Of a stretch of DNA of 64,000 nt, positions 24,911 to 32,699 are shown in pieces. The translations under genes and the position numbers were made by a program. Numbering within the stretch: the first letter of the stretch is position 1; every line of letters starts with the position of its first letter. Under the pieces are notes generated by a model. The model ran no database searches. It had not been told where the DNA came from and saw only the letters and a program-made list of their open reading frames with translations. Source of the stretch: an uncultured Clostridia bacterium (GTDB lineage Bacteria; Bacillota; Clostridia; Lachnospirales; Anaerotignaceae); the NCBI GenBank assembly GCA_944384255.1, contig CALWSS010000033.1:23847-87846 (forward strand), given 5' to 3'.

Positions 24911-26182
24911 ATGATACAGCTTAAAACCCTTTCAAACGGAGTAAGAGTGGTTCTTGAAGAACTGCCTTATGTAAGAAGTGTGGCTTTTGGCATATATGTA
25001 AAAAATGGCTCAGCCCACGAAGACAAGGAACATGAGGGTATTTCCCATTATATAGAGCACATGCTGTTTAAAGGCACAAAAAACAGGACTTCAAAACAGA
25101 TTGCCGAGGATATGGACGAGCTTGGTGGCCAGATAAATGCCTATACTACAAAAGAATATACATGTTATCACTTCAGAACGCTGGACAGCCATTTTGATAA
25201 GGCTTTGGACATATTAAGCGATATGTTTTTAAATTCAAATTTTGATGAAACCGACATTGCTAAGGAACGAAATGTTATAACAGAAGAAATAAATATGTAT
25301 GATGATGACCCGGAAGAAAGGGTTCAGGATATAATGCAGTATAACATTTGGAAAGATTCATCTTTGGCACATCCTATTCTCGGTACAGAAGAAACAATAT
25401 CTGATTTTAATTCCCAGAAAATATATAATTATTTTAAAAATCATTACAGAAACGATAATACGGTTATTTCAGTAGTAGGCAGTTTTAAAACTGATGAAAT
25501 GCTTTACAAACTTGAGAAAGTTTTTGGTGAATGGAAAACACAAAAACCGGATAAGATTTTAACTATAAATGCACAGTATCACCCATCAATAGCTTCTGAA
25601 GAAAAGGATACTGAACAGCTTCATTTATGCCTATCCTTTCCGGCATACAAAAGAGAGCATAAAATGAAATATCCTTATGCTATTTTAAATGCTGTTTTCG
25701 GCGGCGGCATGAGCTCAATGCTTTTTCAAAGAGTTCGTGAGGAAAACGGGCTTTCATATACAATTTACAGTTTCCCGTCATCTTACGAAAACACAGGGTC
25801 TTTTACTGTGTATACAGCTTTAAATCCGGCTCAGACTCAAAGTGTATGCAATATTATTAAAGGCTGTGTATCGGAGCTTAAATCAAAGGGCATATCAAAG
25901 GAACTTCTTAACAAAACAAAAACACAGCTTATAAGCGGTTTTATAATTGGCAATGAAAGCACTATAAGCCGTATGACATCAAACGGTGTTTCGGTTTTAA
26001 TGCTGGGTTATGCCAATGAGCAGGAGGAAATAATAAGAGAAGCAGAAATGGCCACAAAAGAAGATGTAGTTAATGCGGCTAATGAAGTTTTTGATTTTGA
26101 AAAAATTTCCTTAACGGCCTGCGGCAATGTGGCAAATTCAGATTTAAGCAATTTAGCGGATATATTTTACACGAATAATTGA
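24911..26182 (+). CDS. M16-family zinc peptidase (processing-peptidase type)
   Basis: A 423-residue insulinase-family protease, close in layout to Bacillus MlpA/YmxG. The inverted zinc motif HYIEH is at residues 46-50, followed by the distal glutamate region ERNVITEEINMYDDDPEE. The inactive second half with the R/Y pair region (FQRVREENGLSYTIYS) is also present, so one chain holds both M16 domains. AGGAGGTG precedes the ATG by 5 nt. No signal peptide, so it probably acts on peptides in the cytoplasm. It stands between the redox operon and a DUF378 gene without nearby terminators. Confidence 0.92.
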   Translation: MIQLKTLSNGVRVVLEELPYVRSVAFGIYVKNGSAHEDKEHEGISHYIEHMLFKGTKNRTSKQIAEDMDELGGQINAYTTKEYTCYHFRTLDSHFDKALDILSDMFLNSNFDETDIAKERNVITEEINMYDDDPEERVQDIMQYNIWKDSSLAHPILGTEETISDFNSQKIYNYFKNHYRNDNTVISVVGSFKTDEMLYKLEKVFGEWKTQKPDKILTINAQYHPSIASEEKDTEQLHLCLSFPAYKREHKMKYPYAILNAVFGGGMSSMLFQRVREENGLSYTIYSFPSSYENTGSFTVYTALNPAQTQSVCNIIKGCVSELKSKGISKELLNKTKTQLISGFIIGNESTISRMTSNGVSVLMLGYANEQEEIIREAEMATKEDVVNAANEVFDFEKISLTACGNVANSDLSNLADIFYTNN

Positions 26183-26231
26183 GCCATATTAAGGGAAGGT
26201 TATTAACAGATTAATATAAAGGAGTGGTCTT

Positions 26232-26462
26232 ATGAAAATTCTTGACTGGGTTTCGCTTACACTTGTAATTATAGGCGCTTTAAACTGGGGACTTATTGGT
26301 TTCTTTGATTTTAATCTTGTAACTTCTATATTTAACGGAAATTTAAGCTTTATTGCAAGAATTATATTTGCATTAGTAGGTCTTGCCGGACTTTACAGCT
26401 TAAGTATTTACGGCAGACTTGATGCAGCCTATAGTTTAAAAGAAGCAAAACATACTCATTAA
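26232..26462 (+). CDS. DUF378 membrane protein (YuzA-like)
   Basis: A 76-residue protein with two transmembrane helices (residues about 3-22 and 38-58) of the DUF378 family. The opening LDWVSLTLVIIGALNWGLIG and the ARIIFALVGLAGLYSL helix are family hallmarks. No function is known. AAAGGAG precedes the ATG. It follows the M16 gene by 49 nt and ends at a clear terminator, so it may be the last gene of that unit. Confidence 0.88.
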   Translation: MKILDWVSLTLVIIGALNWGLIGFFDFNLVTSIFNGNLSFIARIIFALVGLAGLYSLSIYGRLDAAYSLKEAKHTH

Positions 26463-26469
26463 AAACAGC

Positions 26470-26506
26470 GGCACGATAGATATTTATTATTTATCGTGCC
26501 CTTTTA
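26470..26506 (+). terminator. Terminator after DUF378 gene
   Basis: GGCACGATA (26470-26478) pairs perfectly with TATCGTGCC (26492-26500), followed by CTTTTA. Confidence 0.85.
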
Positions 26507-26618
26507 CTTAATAAAGATTTTTGTAAATTTTGCTTTTACTTTGATTTTTTATTTGGTTTTTAGTTTAAAAAAACAGAAAAATAGACTTAAAATAAAGCAA
26601 AAGAAGGCATTTTATGCT

Positions 26619-26646
26619 TTGAAATATATTCATAATATGTTATAAT
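26619..26646 (+). promoter_or_regulatory. Candidate promoter of aminotransferase-like gene
   Basis: TTGAAA (26619-26624), 16 nt, TATAAT (26641-26646). The leader to 26758 is about 105 nt; I see no known riboswitch in it. Confidence 0.45.
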
Positions 26647-26757
26647 TTATTAGCATTTTAAGACAATAAAATATATGATATATCTTTAATTTATGCCGAA
26701 ATTTTATTTGCTTAATTGAATATTATATATTTTGAATTTTTAAAGGGAGGATTTAAA

Positions 26758-27999
26758 ATGGCTGACAGTTACATACAGAAGATTGTTTCTGAAAGATTAG
26801 GTGGAAGAAGATTTGGAAAGGATATGGTTTTATCTGTAAATGATAAAATTAACATATCAAAAGACTCAGCCGTTGCCCAACATCCTGAATTAACATTTAT
26901 AGATTTTAGCTCAAATGAACCGGATGCTATGGCAGATTACGGTGTTATAAATGAATTTGCAAAAGAGGCTAATGTATGGGAAAACAGAGTTTATTCTGCC
27001 GGTACAGATAAGGATTTTGCTTTTGCAGCAGTTCAATACATGAAAAACGTATTTGGTGTTGAAAATTTAGACCCTGAAACGGATATTGTGTATAATTCCG
27101 GTGCTTTGTCTGCTGTATTTTCAGTTATGCAGGCTTTTATTAATCAGGGTGATGTGGCTATTGTTGCTTCACCTGTATGTGGCAGGGTATTAAAAGCTGT
27201 TGAATTATCCGGCGGAGAGGTTTATTTATTGCCTCTTACAGAAAGCAAAGGATATTTGCCTGATTTAGATTCTGTGCCTGATGACATAGCCGAAAGGGCA
27301 AAAGTTATATATATTAATTATCCCAATAACCCGACAGGTGCTGTAGGCACAGAAAAGGCATTCAGAAAAGTTGTAAGATTTGCAAAGAAGAACAAACTTG
27401 TTGTTGTAAACGATGCCACATACTCTCCTATAGTATATGACGGAGTTAAACCGCTTAGTTTTCTCAATGTAAACGGGGCAAAAGATGTAGGCATAGAAAT
27501 TCATTCTTTAAGCAGTGCTTTTAACATGTCCGGCTGGTCAATAGGTTTTACGGCAGGTAATGCACTTATGGTAAAAGCCGTTTTATCCGTTTCATCTTTA
27601 AGCGGATTAAGCAAGTTTAAAGCTGAACAGTTGGCTGCTAAATATGCCCTTGAGCATACTGAAATAACTGCTCAAACAGTTGAAAAATATTCAAGAAGGC
27701 TTGATATGCTTGCTGCAGTTCTTAAAAAATCCGGTTTTAAAGTTAAAAAACCTAAGGCTACTATGTTTTTATATGCAAAAGCACCTATAGGCATTAAAGA
27801 TGGTATTAAATTCAAAAATGCAGAAGACTTTTGCAGCTGGCTTTTAAATGAAAAACTTGTTGCAGCTGTGCCGTACAAAGAATGTGATAACGGCATCCGT
27901 TTTTCAGTTACATTTGCTGCTTTAGGCGAAAACGAAGAAAAGGCCGTAATCGATGATTTTGCTGAAAGACTTTCTGGCATAAAATTCGAGTTTGAGTAA
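26758..27999 (+). CDS. Aminotransferase-fold protein lacking the PLP lysine
   Basis: A 413-residue protein of the class I/II aminotransferase fold, closest in layout to LL-diaminopimelate aminotransferase-like proteins (opening DSYIQKIVSERLGG, YINYPNNPTGAVG, NDATYSPIVYDG, C-terminal GIRFSVTF). The cofactor site is altered. Where the family has SLSK-x-FNMTGWRIG, this has SLSSAFNMSGWSIG: the Schiff-base lysine is Ser253 and the phosphate-binding arginine is Ser261. The usual GSK-type phosphate loop reads SGALSAV, and the aromatic PGYPV segment reads SPVCG. Asp and Tyr of the NDATYS motif remain. The frame is intact and well conserved elsewhere, so it looks like a maintained non-transaminase rather than a decaying gene. 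GGGAGG precedes ATG 26758. Confidence 0.82.
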   Translation: MADSYIQKIVSERLGGRRFGKDMVLSVNDKINISKDSAVAQHPELTFIDFSSNEPDAMADYGVINEFAKEANVWENRVYSAGTDKDFAFAAVQYMKNVFGVENLDPETDIVYNSGALSAVFSVMQAFINQGDVAIVASPVCGRVLKAVELSGGEVYLLPLTESKGYLPDLDSVPDDIAERAKVIYINYPNNPTGAVGTEKAFRKVVRFAKKNKLVVVNDATYSPIVYDGVKPLSFLNVNGAKDVGIEIHSLSSAFNMSGWSIGFTAGNALMVKAVLSVSSLSGLSKFKAEQLAAKYALEHTEITAQTVEKYSRRLDMLAAVLKKSGFKVKKPKATMFLYAKAPIGIKDGIKFKNAEDFCSWLLNEKLVAAVPYKECDNGIRFSVTFAALGENEEKAVIDDFAERLSGIKFEFE

Positions 28000-28038
28000 T
28001 TTATTGATTTATTTTGACATAATACTGGAGTGATTCAA

Positions 28039-29316
28039 ATGGCGGAAAAAACACAGCTTCATTCCACAGAGGAGATACAGGAAAAAGTTGTTTTAGTCGG
28101 TATAGACTTAAATAATGATAATACAGATGTTGATGCATGTCTTGATGAGCTAAGCAGGCTTATAGAAACGGCAGGTGCCGTAGAAGTAGGCAGGCTTATA
28201 CAAAAAAGGGAACGAATAAATCCTGGGCTTTATTTAGGCACAGGAAAAGTCGAAGAATTAAAGAATGCTGTTGCCGAATTAGGTGCTACAGGTGTAGTTT
28301 GTGACGATGAGCTTTCTCCGGCACAGCTTAAAAATCTTGAGTCTGCCCTTAATACTAAAGTTATGGACAGAACAATGGTTATACTTGACATATTTGCAAA
28401 AAGAGCTATTTCAAGCGAAGGCAAAATCCAAGTAGAGCTGGCACAGCTTAAATACAGACTTTCACGTTTGGCTGGTATTGGTGCATCTCTTTCACGTTTA
28501 GGCGGTGGAATTGGTACAAGAGGCCCGGGAGAGAAAAAACTGGAAACAGACAGACGTTATATAAAAGAACGTATAGGTGAATTAAAAGAAAGCCTTGAGG
28601 AAATAAGAACACATAGGGAGCTTTTAAGAACACAAAGAAAAAAGAAGGGCTCAGTTGTAGTTTCACTGGTTGGTTATACTAATGCCGGTAAATCAACTAT
28701 ATTAAATGCTATTACAAATGCCGGCGTTTTGGAAGAAGACAAGCTTTTTGCAACTCTTGATACTACAACACGTTTGGCTCAGCTTCCGGGTGGAACAAAT
28801 ATAATGCTTACGGATACTGTAGGCTTTATACAAAAGCTTTCTCATCACCTTATAGAGGCTTTTAAGGCAACACTTGAAGAGCTTCAGTATGCTGATATAC
28901 TGCTTCATGTAGTAGACGCTTCAGACCCTTCGGCAGATGAACACATGAAGGTTGTTTATGATACACTTAAAGACTTAGGCTGTGAAGGTAAGCCGGTAAT
29001 AACCGTGTTTAATAAAATGGATTTGGCCGGAAGTATTCATGTGCCGGAAGATAAGAAGAGTATTTCACAGATAACAATATCGGCTAAAAACAGTGAGGAC
29101 TTGGAAAAACTGCTTGCTGAAACCGAAAGAGTTTTGAAGTCATTTAGGAAATGTACTAAAGTTCTTATACCTTATTCAGAAGGAGGACTTTTAAACATAA
29201 TTTACGGTAAATGTGAGATTATAAGTGAAGAACATACTTTTGAGGGTACACTTATTGAAGCGTATATGGATGATGAAACAGTTTCACGTTTAAAAGATTA
29301 TGTTATTACGGCATAA
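28039..29316 (+). CDS. hflX: GTPase HflX
   Basis: A 425-residue ribosome-associated GTPase that splits stalled or hibernating 70S ribosomes. The N-terminal HflX domain has RINPGLYLGTGKVEEL and the glycine-rich loop GGGIGTRGPGEKKLETDRR; the G domain has GYTNAGKST (G1), DTVGF (G3) and NKMDL (G4), and a short C-terminal domain follows. ATG 28039 is used because GGAG lies 8 nt upstream; the GTG at 28030 overlaps that site. It starts 39 nt after the aminotransferase-like gene with no terminator between, so they are probably cotranscribed. Confidence 0.95.
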   Translation: MAEKTQLHSTEEIQEKVVLVGIDLNNDNTDVDACLDELSRLIETAGAVEVGRLIQKRERINPGLYLGTGKVEELKNAVAELGATGVVCDDELSPAQLKNLESALNTKVMDRTMVILDIFAKRAISSEGKIQVELAQLKYRLSRLAGIGASLSRLGGGIGTRGPGEKKLETDRRYIKERIGELKESLEEIRTHRELLRTQRKKKGSVVVSLVGYTNAGKSTILNAITNAGVLEEDKLFATLDTTTRLAQLPGGTNIMLTDTVGFIQKLSHHLIEAFKATLEELQYADILLHVVDASDPSADEHMKVVYDTLKDLGCEGKPVITVFNKMDLAGSIHVPEDKKSISQITISAKNSEDLEKLLAETERVLKSFRKCTKVLIPYSEGGLLNIIYGKCEIISEEHTFEGTLIEAYMDDETVSRLKDYVITA

Positions 29317-29390
29317 AATCGTTTTAAAAGACTAAATAAAATTAGATAAAAACAAATAACATTAAAATTAAAACTAAGCTATTTTTATAT

Positions 29391-29436
29391 GCTGAATAAA
29401 TTGGTATTTAATATTGAATTTATTCAGCATTTTATT
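29391..29436 (+). terminator. Terminator of hflX
   Basis: A perfect 12-bp stem, GCTGAATAAATT (29391-29402) with AATTTATTCAGC (29417-29428), followed by ATTTTATT. Confidence 0.75.
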
Positions 29437-29479
29437 AATTTAAACAATACAGAATTTTTTTTGAATATTTGTAAAAATA

Positions 29480-29525
29480 AAAAGCCTTGAACTGTATAAA
29501 TTTTATAAAGCAGTTCAGGGCTTTT
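29480..29525 (-). terminator. Terminator of purF-like gene
   Basis: A 15-bp stem with one G-U, 29480-29494 with 29511-29525. The minus-strand exit side is TTATTTTTAC, so it serves the leftward gene; it also has CTTTT on the plus strand. Confidence 0.8.
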
Positions 29526-29559
29526 AAGTTATTAATTAAAAATGTTGTTTATTGATTTA

Positions 29560-30981
29560 TTATTCTTTTCCGTTCCAGCAGTATGTGCATACTTTATCTC
29601 TGTCAATACCAATGGCTTCCAAAAGACCGTCTAATGACTGATAGCCAAGAGAGTTAAAGCCGAGTTTTTCGCATATTGTTTTAAGCATGCATTTACCTCT
29701 TTCAGTTGTTGAATCAGCGTATTCCTCCAAATGTTTCTGGCCTTCATCGCCTTCAAGCTCCTGAATAGTTCTACGGGCAATAAGCTCCATTTCAGAATTA
29801 CTTCTTGAAAAGTTAAGATATTTACAGCCGTACATTATAGGAGGACAAGCAGAACGCATGTGTATTTCTGCCGCATGAGCACTGAAAAGGAAATCAACTG
29901 TTTCCCTAAGCTGTGTGCCACGAACGATAGAGTCATCTACAAAAAGAAGTTTTTTGCCGTTTATAAGCTCCGGAACAGGTATCTGTTTCATTTTAGCTAC
30001 CTGATTACGTACTGACTGGTTTGCAGGCATAAATGAACGAGGCCATGTAGGTGTATACTTAACAAAAGGACGTGCAAAGGCATATCCGCTTTCTTTTGAA
30101 TAGCCTATAGCATGAGGAAGACCGGAATCAGGCACACCTGCTACATAATCAACATCAGGCAAAGTACCGTTTTTCTTTTCATTACGTGCCATAATTTCAC
30201 CGTTGCGGTAACGCATTACCTCAACATTTTTTCCTTCATAGTTTGAGTTAGGATAGCCGTAATATGTCCAAAGAAAAGCACATATCTTCATTTCTTCACC
30301 GGCAGGGGATACTGTTTCAAATCCGTCTGGAGTGATTTTTACTATTTCGTGAGGTCCCAGTTCATAAGCATTTTCATAGCCTAATTTCTGATAAGCAAAT
30401 GATTCAAATGATACACAATATCCGTTTTCATTTTTGCCTATAAGTACAGGAAGACGGCCCAATTTATCACGTGCTGCTATTATTCCTTCCGGTGTAAGTA
30501 TTAATATTGTAGCAGAACCGTCTATTAAATCCTGAGCATGAAGTATACCGGATACAATATCGTCTTTTTGATTTATAAGAGCTGCAATAAGCTCTGTTGA
30601 ATTGACTTTTCCTGAACTCATAGCCATAAACTGATGACCGTGGTCTGAAAAATACTGTTTAATAAGGTCTTCTGCATTATTTATAGCTCCAACTGTAGTA
30701 ATGGCGTAAAGACCTAAATGTGAACGAACTAAAAGTGGCTGAGGGTCGCTGTCACTAATACAGCCGATGCCTGAACAACCATGAAAGTCCATTAAATCCT
30801 TATCAAACTTAGTACGAAAAGGAGTGTTTTCAATGTTGTGTATTTGGCGCTGGAACCCATACTCTGGGTCATAAATAGTCATACCGCCTCTGCGTGTTCC
30901 TAAATGTGAGTGATAATCAACTCCGAAAAAAACATCAAGCGCACAATCTGTCTTGGATGTAACTCCAAAAAAACCGCCCAT
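29560..30981 (-). CDS. PurF-like amidophosphoribosyltransferase lacking the glutaminase cysteine
   Basis: A 473-residue homologue of PurF, which makes phosphoribosylamine from PRPP and glutamine in purine synthesis. The N-terminal Ntn domain and the C-terminal phosphoribosyltransferase domain are both present, and the PRPP loop FVDDSIVRGTQLRE is intact. However the N-terminus is MGGFFGVTS: the catalytic Cys that follows Met in glutamine amidotransferases (MCG-x-G) is Gly. GGGAGG upstream fixes this start. Cysteines at SACPPIMYGC and CTYCW could hold the Fe-S cluster seen in Bacillus-type PurF. I recall similar GGFFG proteins in other Clostridia, so this seems a stable variant: ammonia-dependent, or with another substrate. 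No other pur gene is in the window. Confidence 0.85.
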   Translation of the reverse strand: MGGFFGVTSKTDCALDVFFGVDYHSHLGTRRGGMTIYDPEYGFQRQIHNIENTPFRTKFDKDLMDFHGCSGIGCISDSDPQPLLVRSHLGLYAITTVGAINNAEDLIKQYFSDHGHQFMAMSSGKVNSTELIAALINQKDDIVSGILHAQDLIDGSATILILTPEGIIAARDKLGRLPVLIGKNENGYCVSFESFAYQKLGYENAYELGPHEIVKITPDGFETVSPAGEEMKICAFLWTYYGYPNSNYEGKNVEVMRYRNGEIMARNEKKNGTLPDVDYVAGVPDSGLPHAIGYSKESGYAFARPFVKYTPTWPRSFMPANQSVRNQVAKMKQIPVPELINGKKLLFVDDSIVRGTQLRETVDFLFSAHAAEIHMRSACPPIMYGCKYLNFSRSNSEMELIARRTIQELEGDEGQKHLEEYADSTTERGKCMLKTICEKLGFNSLGYQSLDGLLEAIGIDRDKVCTYCWNGKE

Positions 30982-31291
30982 TATAAAATACCTCCCAGTT
31001 AATAAAATATAGCTAATACGGTTATTATGCCAGTATTAAACCAAAACAGAAAGCTTGGCTTATATCTGACGTATACATTATATGTTTAAAATTATTTTAT
31101 CAAATATAGTATGTTCAATCAATCGCTTGACACATGATTTTTTACAAAAATCATATTTTTTTATTATTTTCGGCAAATTTTACCTTATGTTTACATTAGA
31201 TATTTCATATATGCAAAAAACTTACATTTTTTAATCTAAAATTTTATTAATTTACAATTTATTATTCAATCTTTGTTTTATTCTGCATCAA

Positions 31292-31321
31292 TTATATTGT
31301 AATATCAGCAAAACATATAAT
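31292..31321 (+). promoter_or_regulatory. Candidate sigma-E-like promoter of prsW
   Basis: TTATATT (31292-31298), 15 nt, CATATAAT (31314-31321), near the sigma-E consensus (KMATATT, CATACAHT). The same -10 contains TATAAT but no well-spaced sigma-A -35. The rest of the 379-nt divergent purF-prsW spacer (30982-31360) is AT-rich; I see no purine riboswitch or gene. Confidence 0.3.
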
Positions 31322-31360
31322 TTTAATTTCGGGACAAAATAAAGATTAAAGAGGTGTTAT

Positions 31361-32020
31361 ATGTTATTTCAGTTAGCAGCATCGCCGGCGGCTATGCTGG
31401 CATTATTTGTGTTTTTTAAAGACAAATATGAAAAAGAGCCTTATTTTATGCTTGTTACTTCTGTGCTTTTCGGTTTTATATCCTGCGGATATGTCCTTGC
31501 ATTGGACTTGGCTATAGAAAACATACCAATTAAACAGGGAAGTCTTTTTTCTGTTTTTGTGCTTTCGGCGGGAACAGAGGAATTTATAAAGCTTGTTTTT
31601 GTATTTTTCTTGAATTTTAAAAACAAACATCTTAACGAGCCTTTTGACGCTGTAATTTACAGTTCCTACGTATGCCTTGGTTTTGCTTGGGCAGAGAATA
31701 TAATATACGTTTTTTCTCCCGAACTTGGAGGTTTAAGAACAGCTTTTATGAGAGCAATATTTTCAGTACCGGGGCATTTTCTTTTTTCTGTTTTAATGGG
31801 TTACAATTTAGCGTCTTTTACGTATTATAAAAAGGGGATTAAATATTTGGCATATACATTTATATTTCCCTATGCTGCTCATGCTGTTTATAACTTGCTT
31901 ATAATTTGGGGAAACGATATGTATCTTTTGTTTTTTATACCTTATAATTTGTTTTTATGGATTTACTGTTTAAAAAAGATGAAAATTTTAAGTATTAAAT
32001 CACCATTTAAAAATGCATAA
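31361..32020 (+). CDS. prsW: PrsW-family intramembrane metalloprotease
   Basis: A 219-residue, multi-helix membrane protease. The family motifs are all visible: TEEFIKL (EExxK) in one helix, FAWAENIIY (ENxxY) in the next, and SVPGHFLFSVLMGY with the zinc histidine. In Bacillus, PrsW makes the first cut in anti-sigma factor RsiW; in Clostridia its substrate is often unknown. No sigma factor/anti-sigma pair is adjacent. The opening residues (MLFQLAASPAAMLALFVFFKDKYEKEP) hold the first helix and the charged loop typical of the family. The possible sigma-E-like promoter hints at mother-cell expression. Confidence 0.9.
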   Translation: MLFQLAASPAAMLALFVFFKDKYEKEPYFMLVTSVLFGFISCGYVLALDLAIENIPIKQGSLFSVFVLSAGTEEFIKLVFVFFLNFKNKHLNEPFDAVIYSSYVCLGFAWAENIIYVFSPELGGLRTAFMRAIFSVPGHFLFSVLMGYNLASFTYYKKGIKYLAYTFIFPYAAHAVYNLLIIWGNDMYLLFFIPYNLFLWIYCLKKMKILSIKSPFKNA

Positions 32021-32130
32021 TAAAAGGTATTTGTTATTGATATACGGTAATAATAAACTAAGGCAGGATTTTAATTATAGAAATATTTTTGAGTTGTTTA
32101 ATGCATATTGATTCATAAGGAGGAATGTAT

Positions 32131-32370
32131 ATGAAAAATTTTGGAGTTGATGAAATAAGGGATATTATAAAAGATATAAAAAATACAGATGAAAAGAAGT
32201 CAATGTATATTATTATGGGTGCTTTGGCAGCAGTTGCTGTTGGAGCTATGGGCATTGCAGCATTAGTTATTAAAAAACACTGCTGTTCCTGTGATGAATA
32301 TGATTATTATGATGAATGGGAAAATGAAAACGAAGAAGATAATGAAGGCAATGAAAAACAAGATGAGTAA
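32131..32370 (+). CDS. Small single-pass membrane protein, unknown
   Basis: A 79-residue protein that I do not recognise. The N-terminal 25 residues are charged and helical; one membrane helix follows (IIMGALAAVAVGAMGIAALVI), then KKHCCSCDEYD with three cysteines at the membrane border and a very acidic tail (YDEWENENEEDNEGNEKQDE). AAGGAGG lies 7 nt before the ATG at 32131; the ATG at 32125 is too close to it. The CC-x-C cluster could be acylated or bind metal; this is speculation. It has its own terminator. Confidence 0.7.
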   Translation: MKNFGVDEIRDIIKDIKNTDEKKSMYIIMGALAAVAVGAMGIAALVIKKHCCSCDEYDYYDEWENENEEDNEGNEKQDE

Positions 32371-32389
32371 TTCAGTAGTTTGATTATTT

Positions 32390-32431
32390 AAAAGCGGTAT
32401 CCGTTATAAGACAGATACTGCTTTTATTTTT
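32390..32431 (+). terminator. Terminator after small membrane protein gene
   Basis: AAAAGCGGTATC (32390-32401) pairs with GATACTGCTTTT (32414-32425), 12 bp with one G-U, then ATTTTTAT. The rest of the 329-nt spacer to 32699 is AT-rich and holds only the next promoter. Confidence 0.85.
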
Positions 32432-32624
32432 ATAGAAATATTAAAATACAAAACATTTAGTTGTTGAATGAATTATATTTTAACTAAATGGCTTAAATAT
32501 TTCAAAATTTTATTTTTTGTAGATTTTAAATAATAAATTAGATTTAATAATACTTTATTAGTCATAAATTTACATTATTTTTTGTCAGGTTTTCATAATA
32601 TATAATTATATTGCCTAAATAAAT

Positions 32625-32653
32625 TTGACTCTGTTAAATTAGTGTGGTAAAAT
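32625..32653 (+). promoter_or_regulatory. Sigma-A promoter of LysM esterase gene
   Basis: TTGACT (32625-32630), 17 nt, TAAAAT (32648-32653) with extended TGG before the -10. The leader is about 40 nt and ends with AAGGAGG. Confidence 0.7.
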
Positions 32654-32699
32654 ATTTTTGGTTTTATTATAACCGTATAATTTTTAAGGAGGTTTTGTT

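Noticed and set aside
26758-27999. Annotation as an active LL-diaminopimelate aminotransferase
   Set aside because: The PLP lysine and phosphate-binding arginine are both serine.
30982-31200. Purine riboswitch or PurR box upstream of the purF-like gene
   Set aside because: The conserved riboswitch core and paired CCGAAC boxes are not present; only a weak GAACAT match was found.
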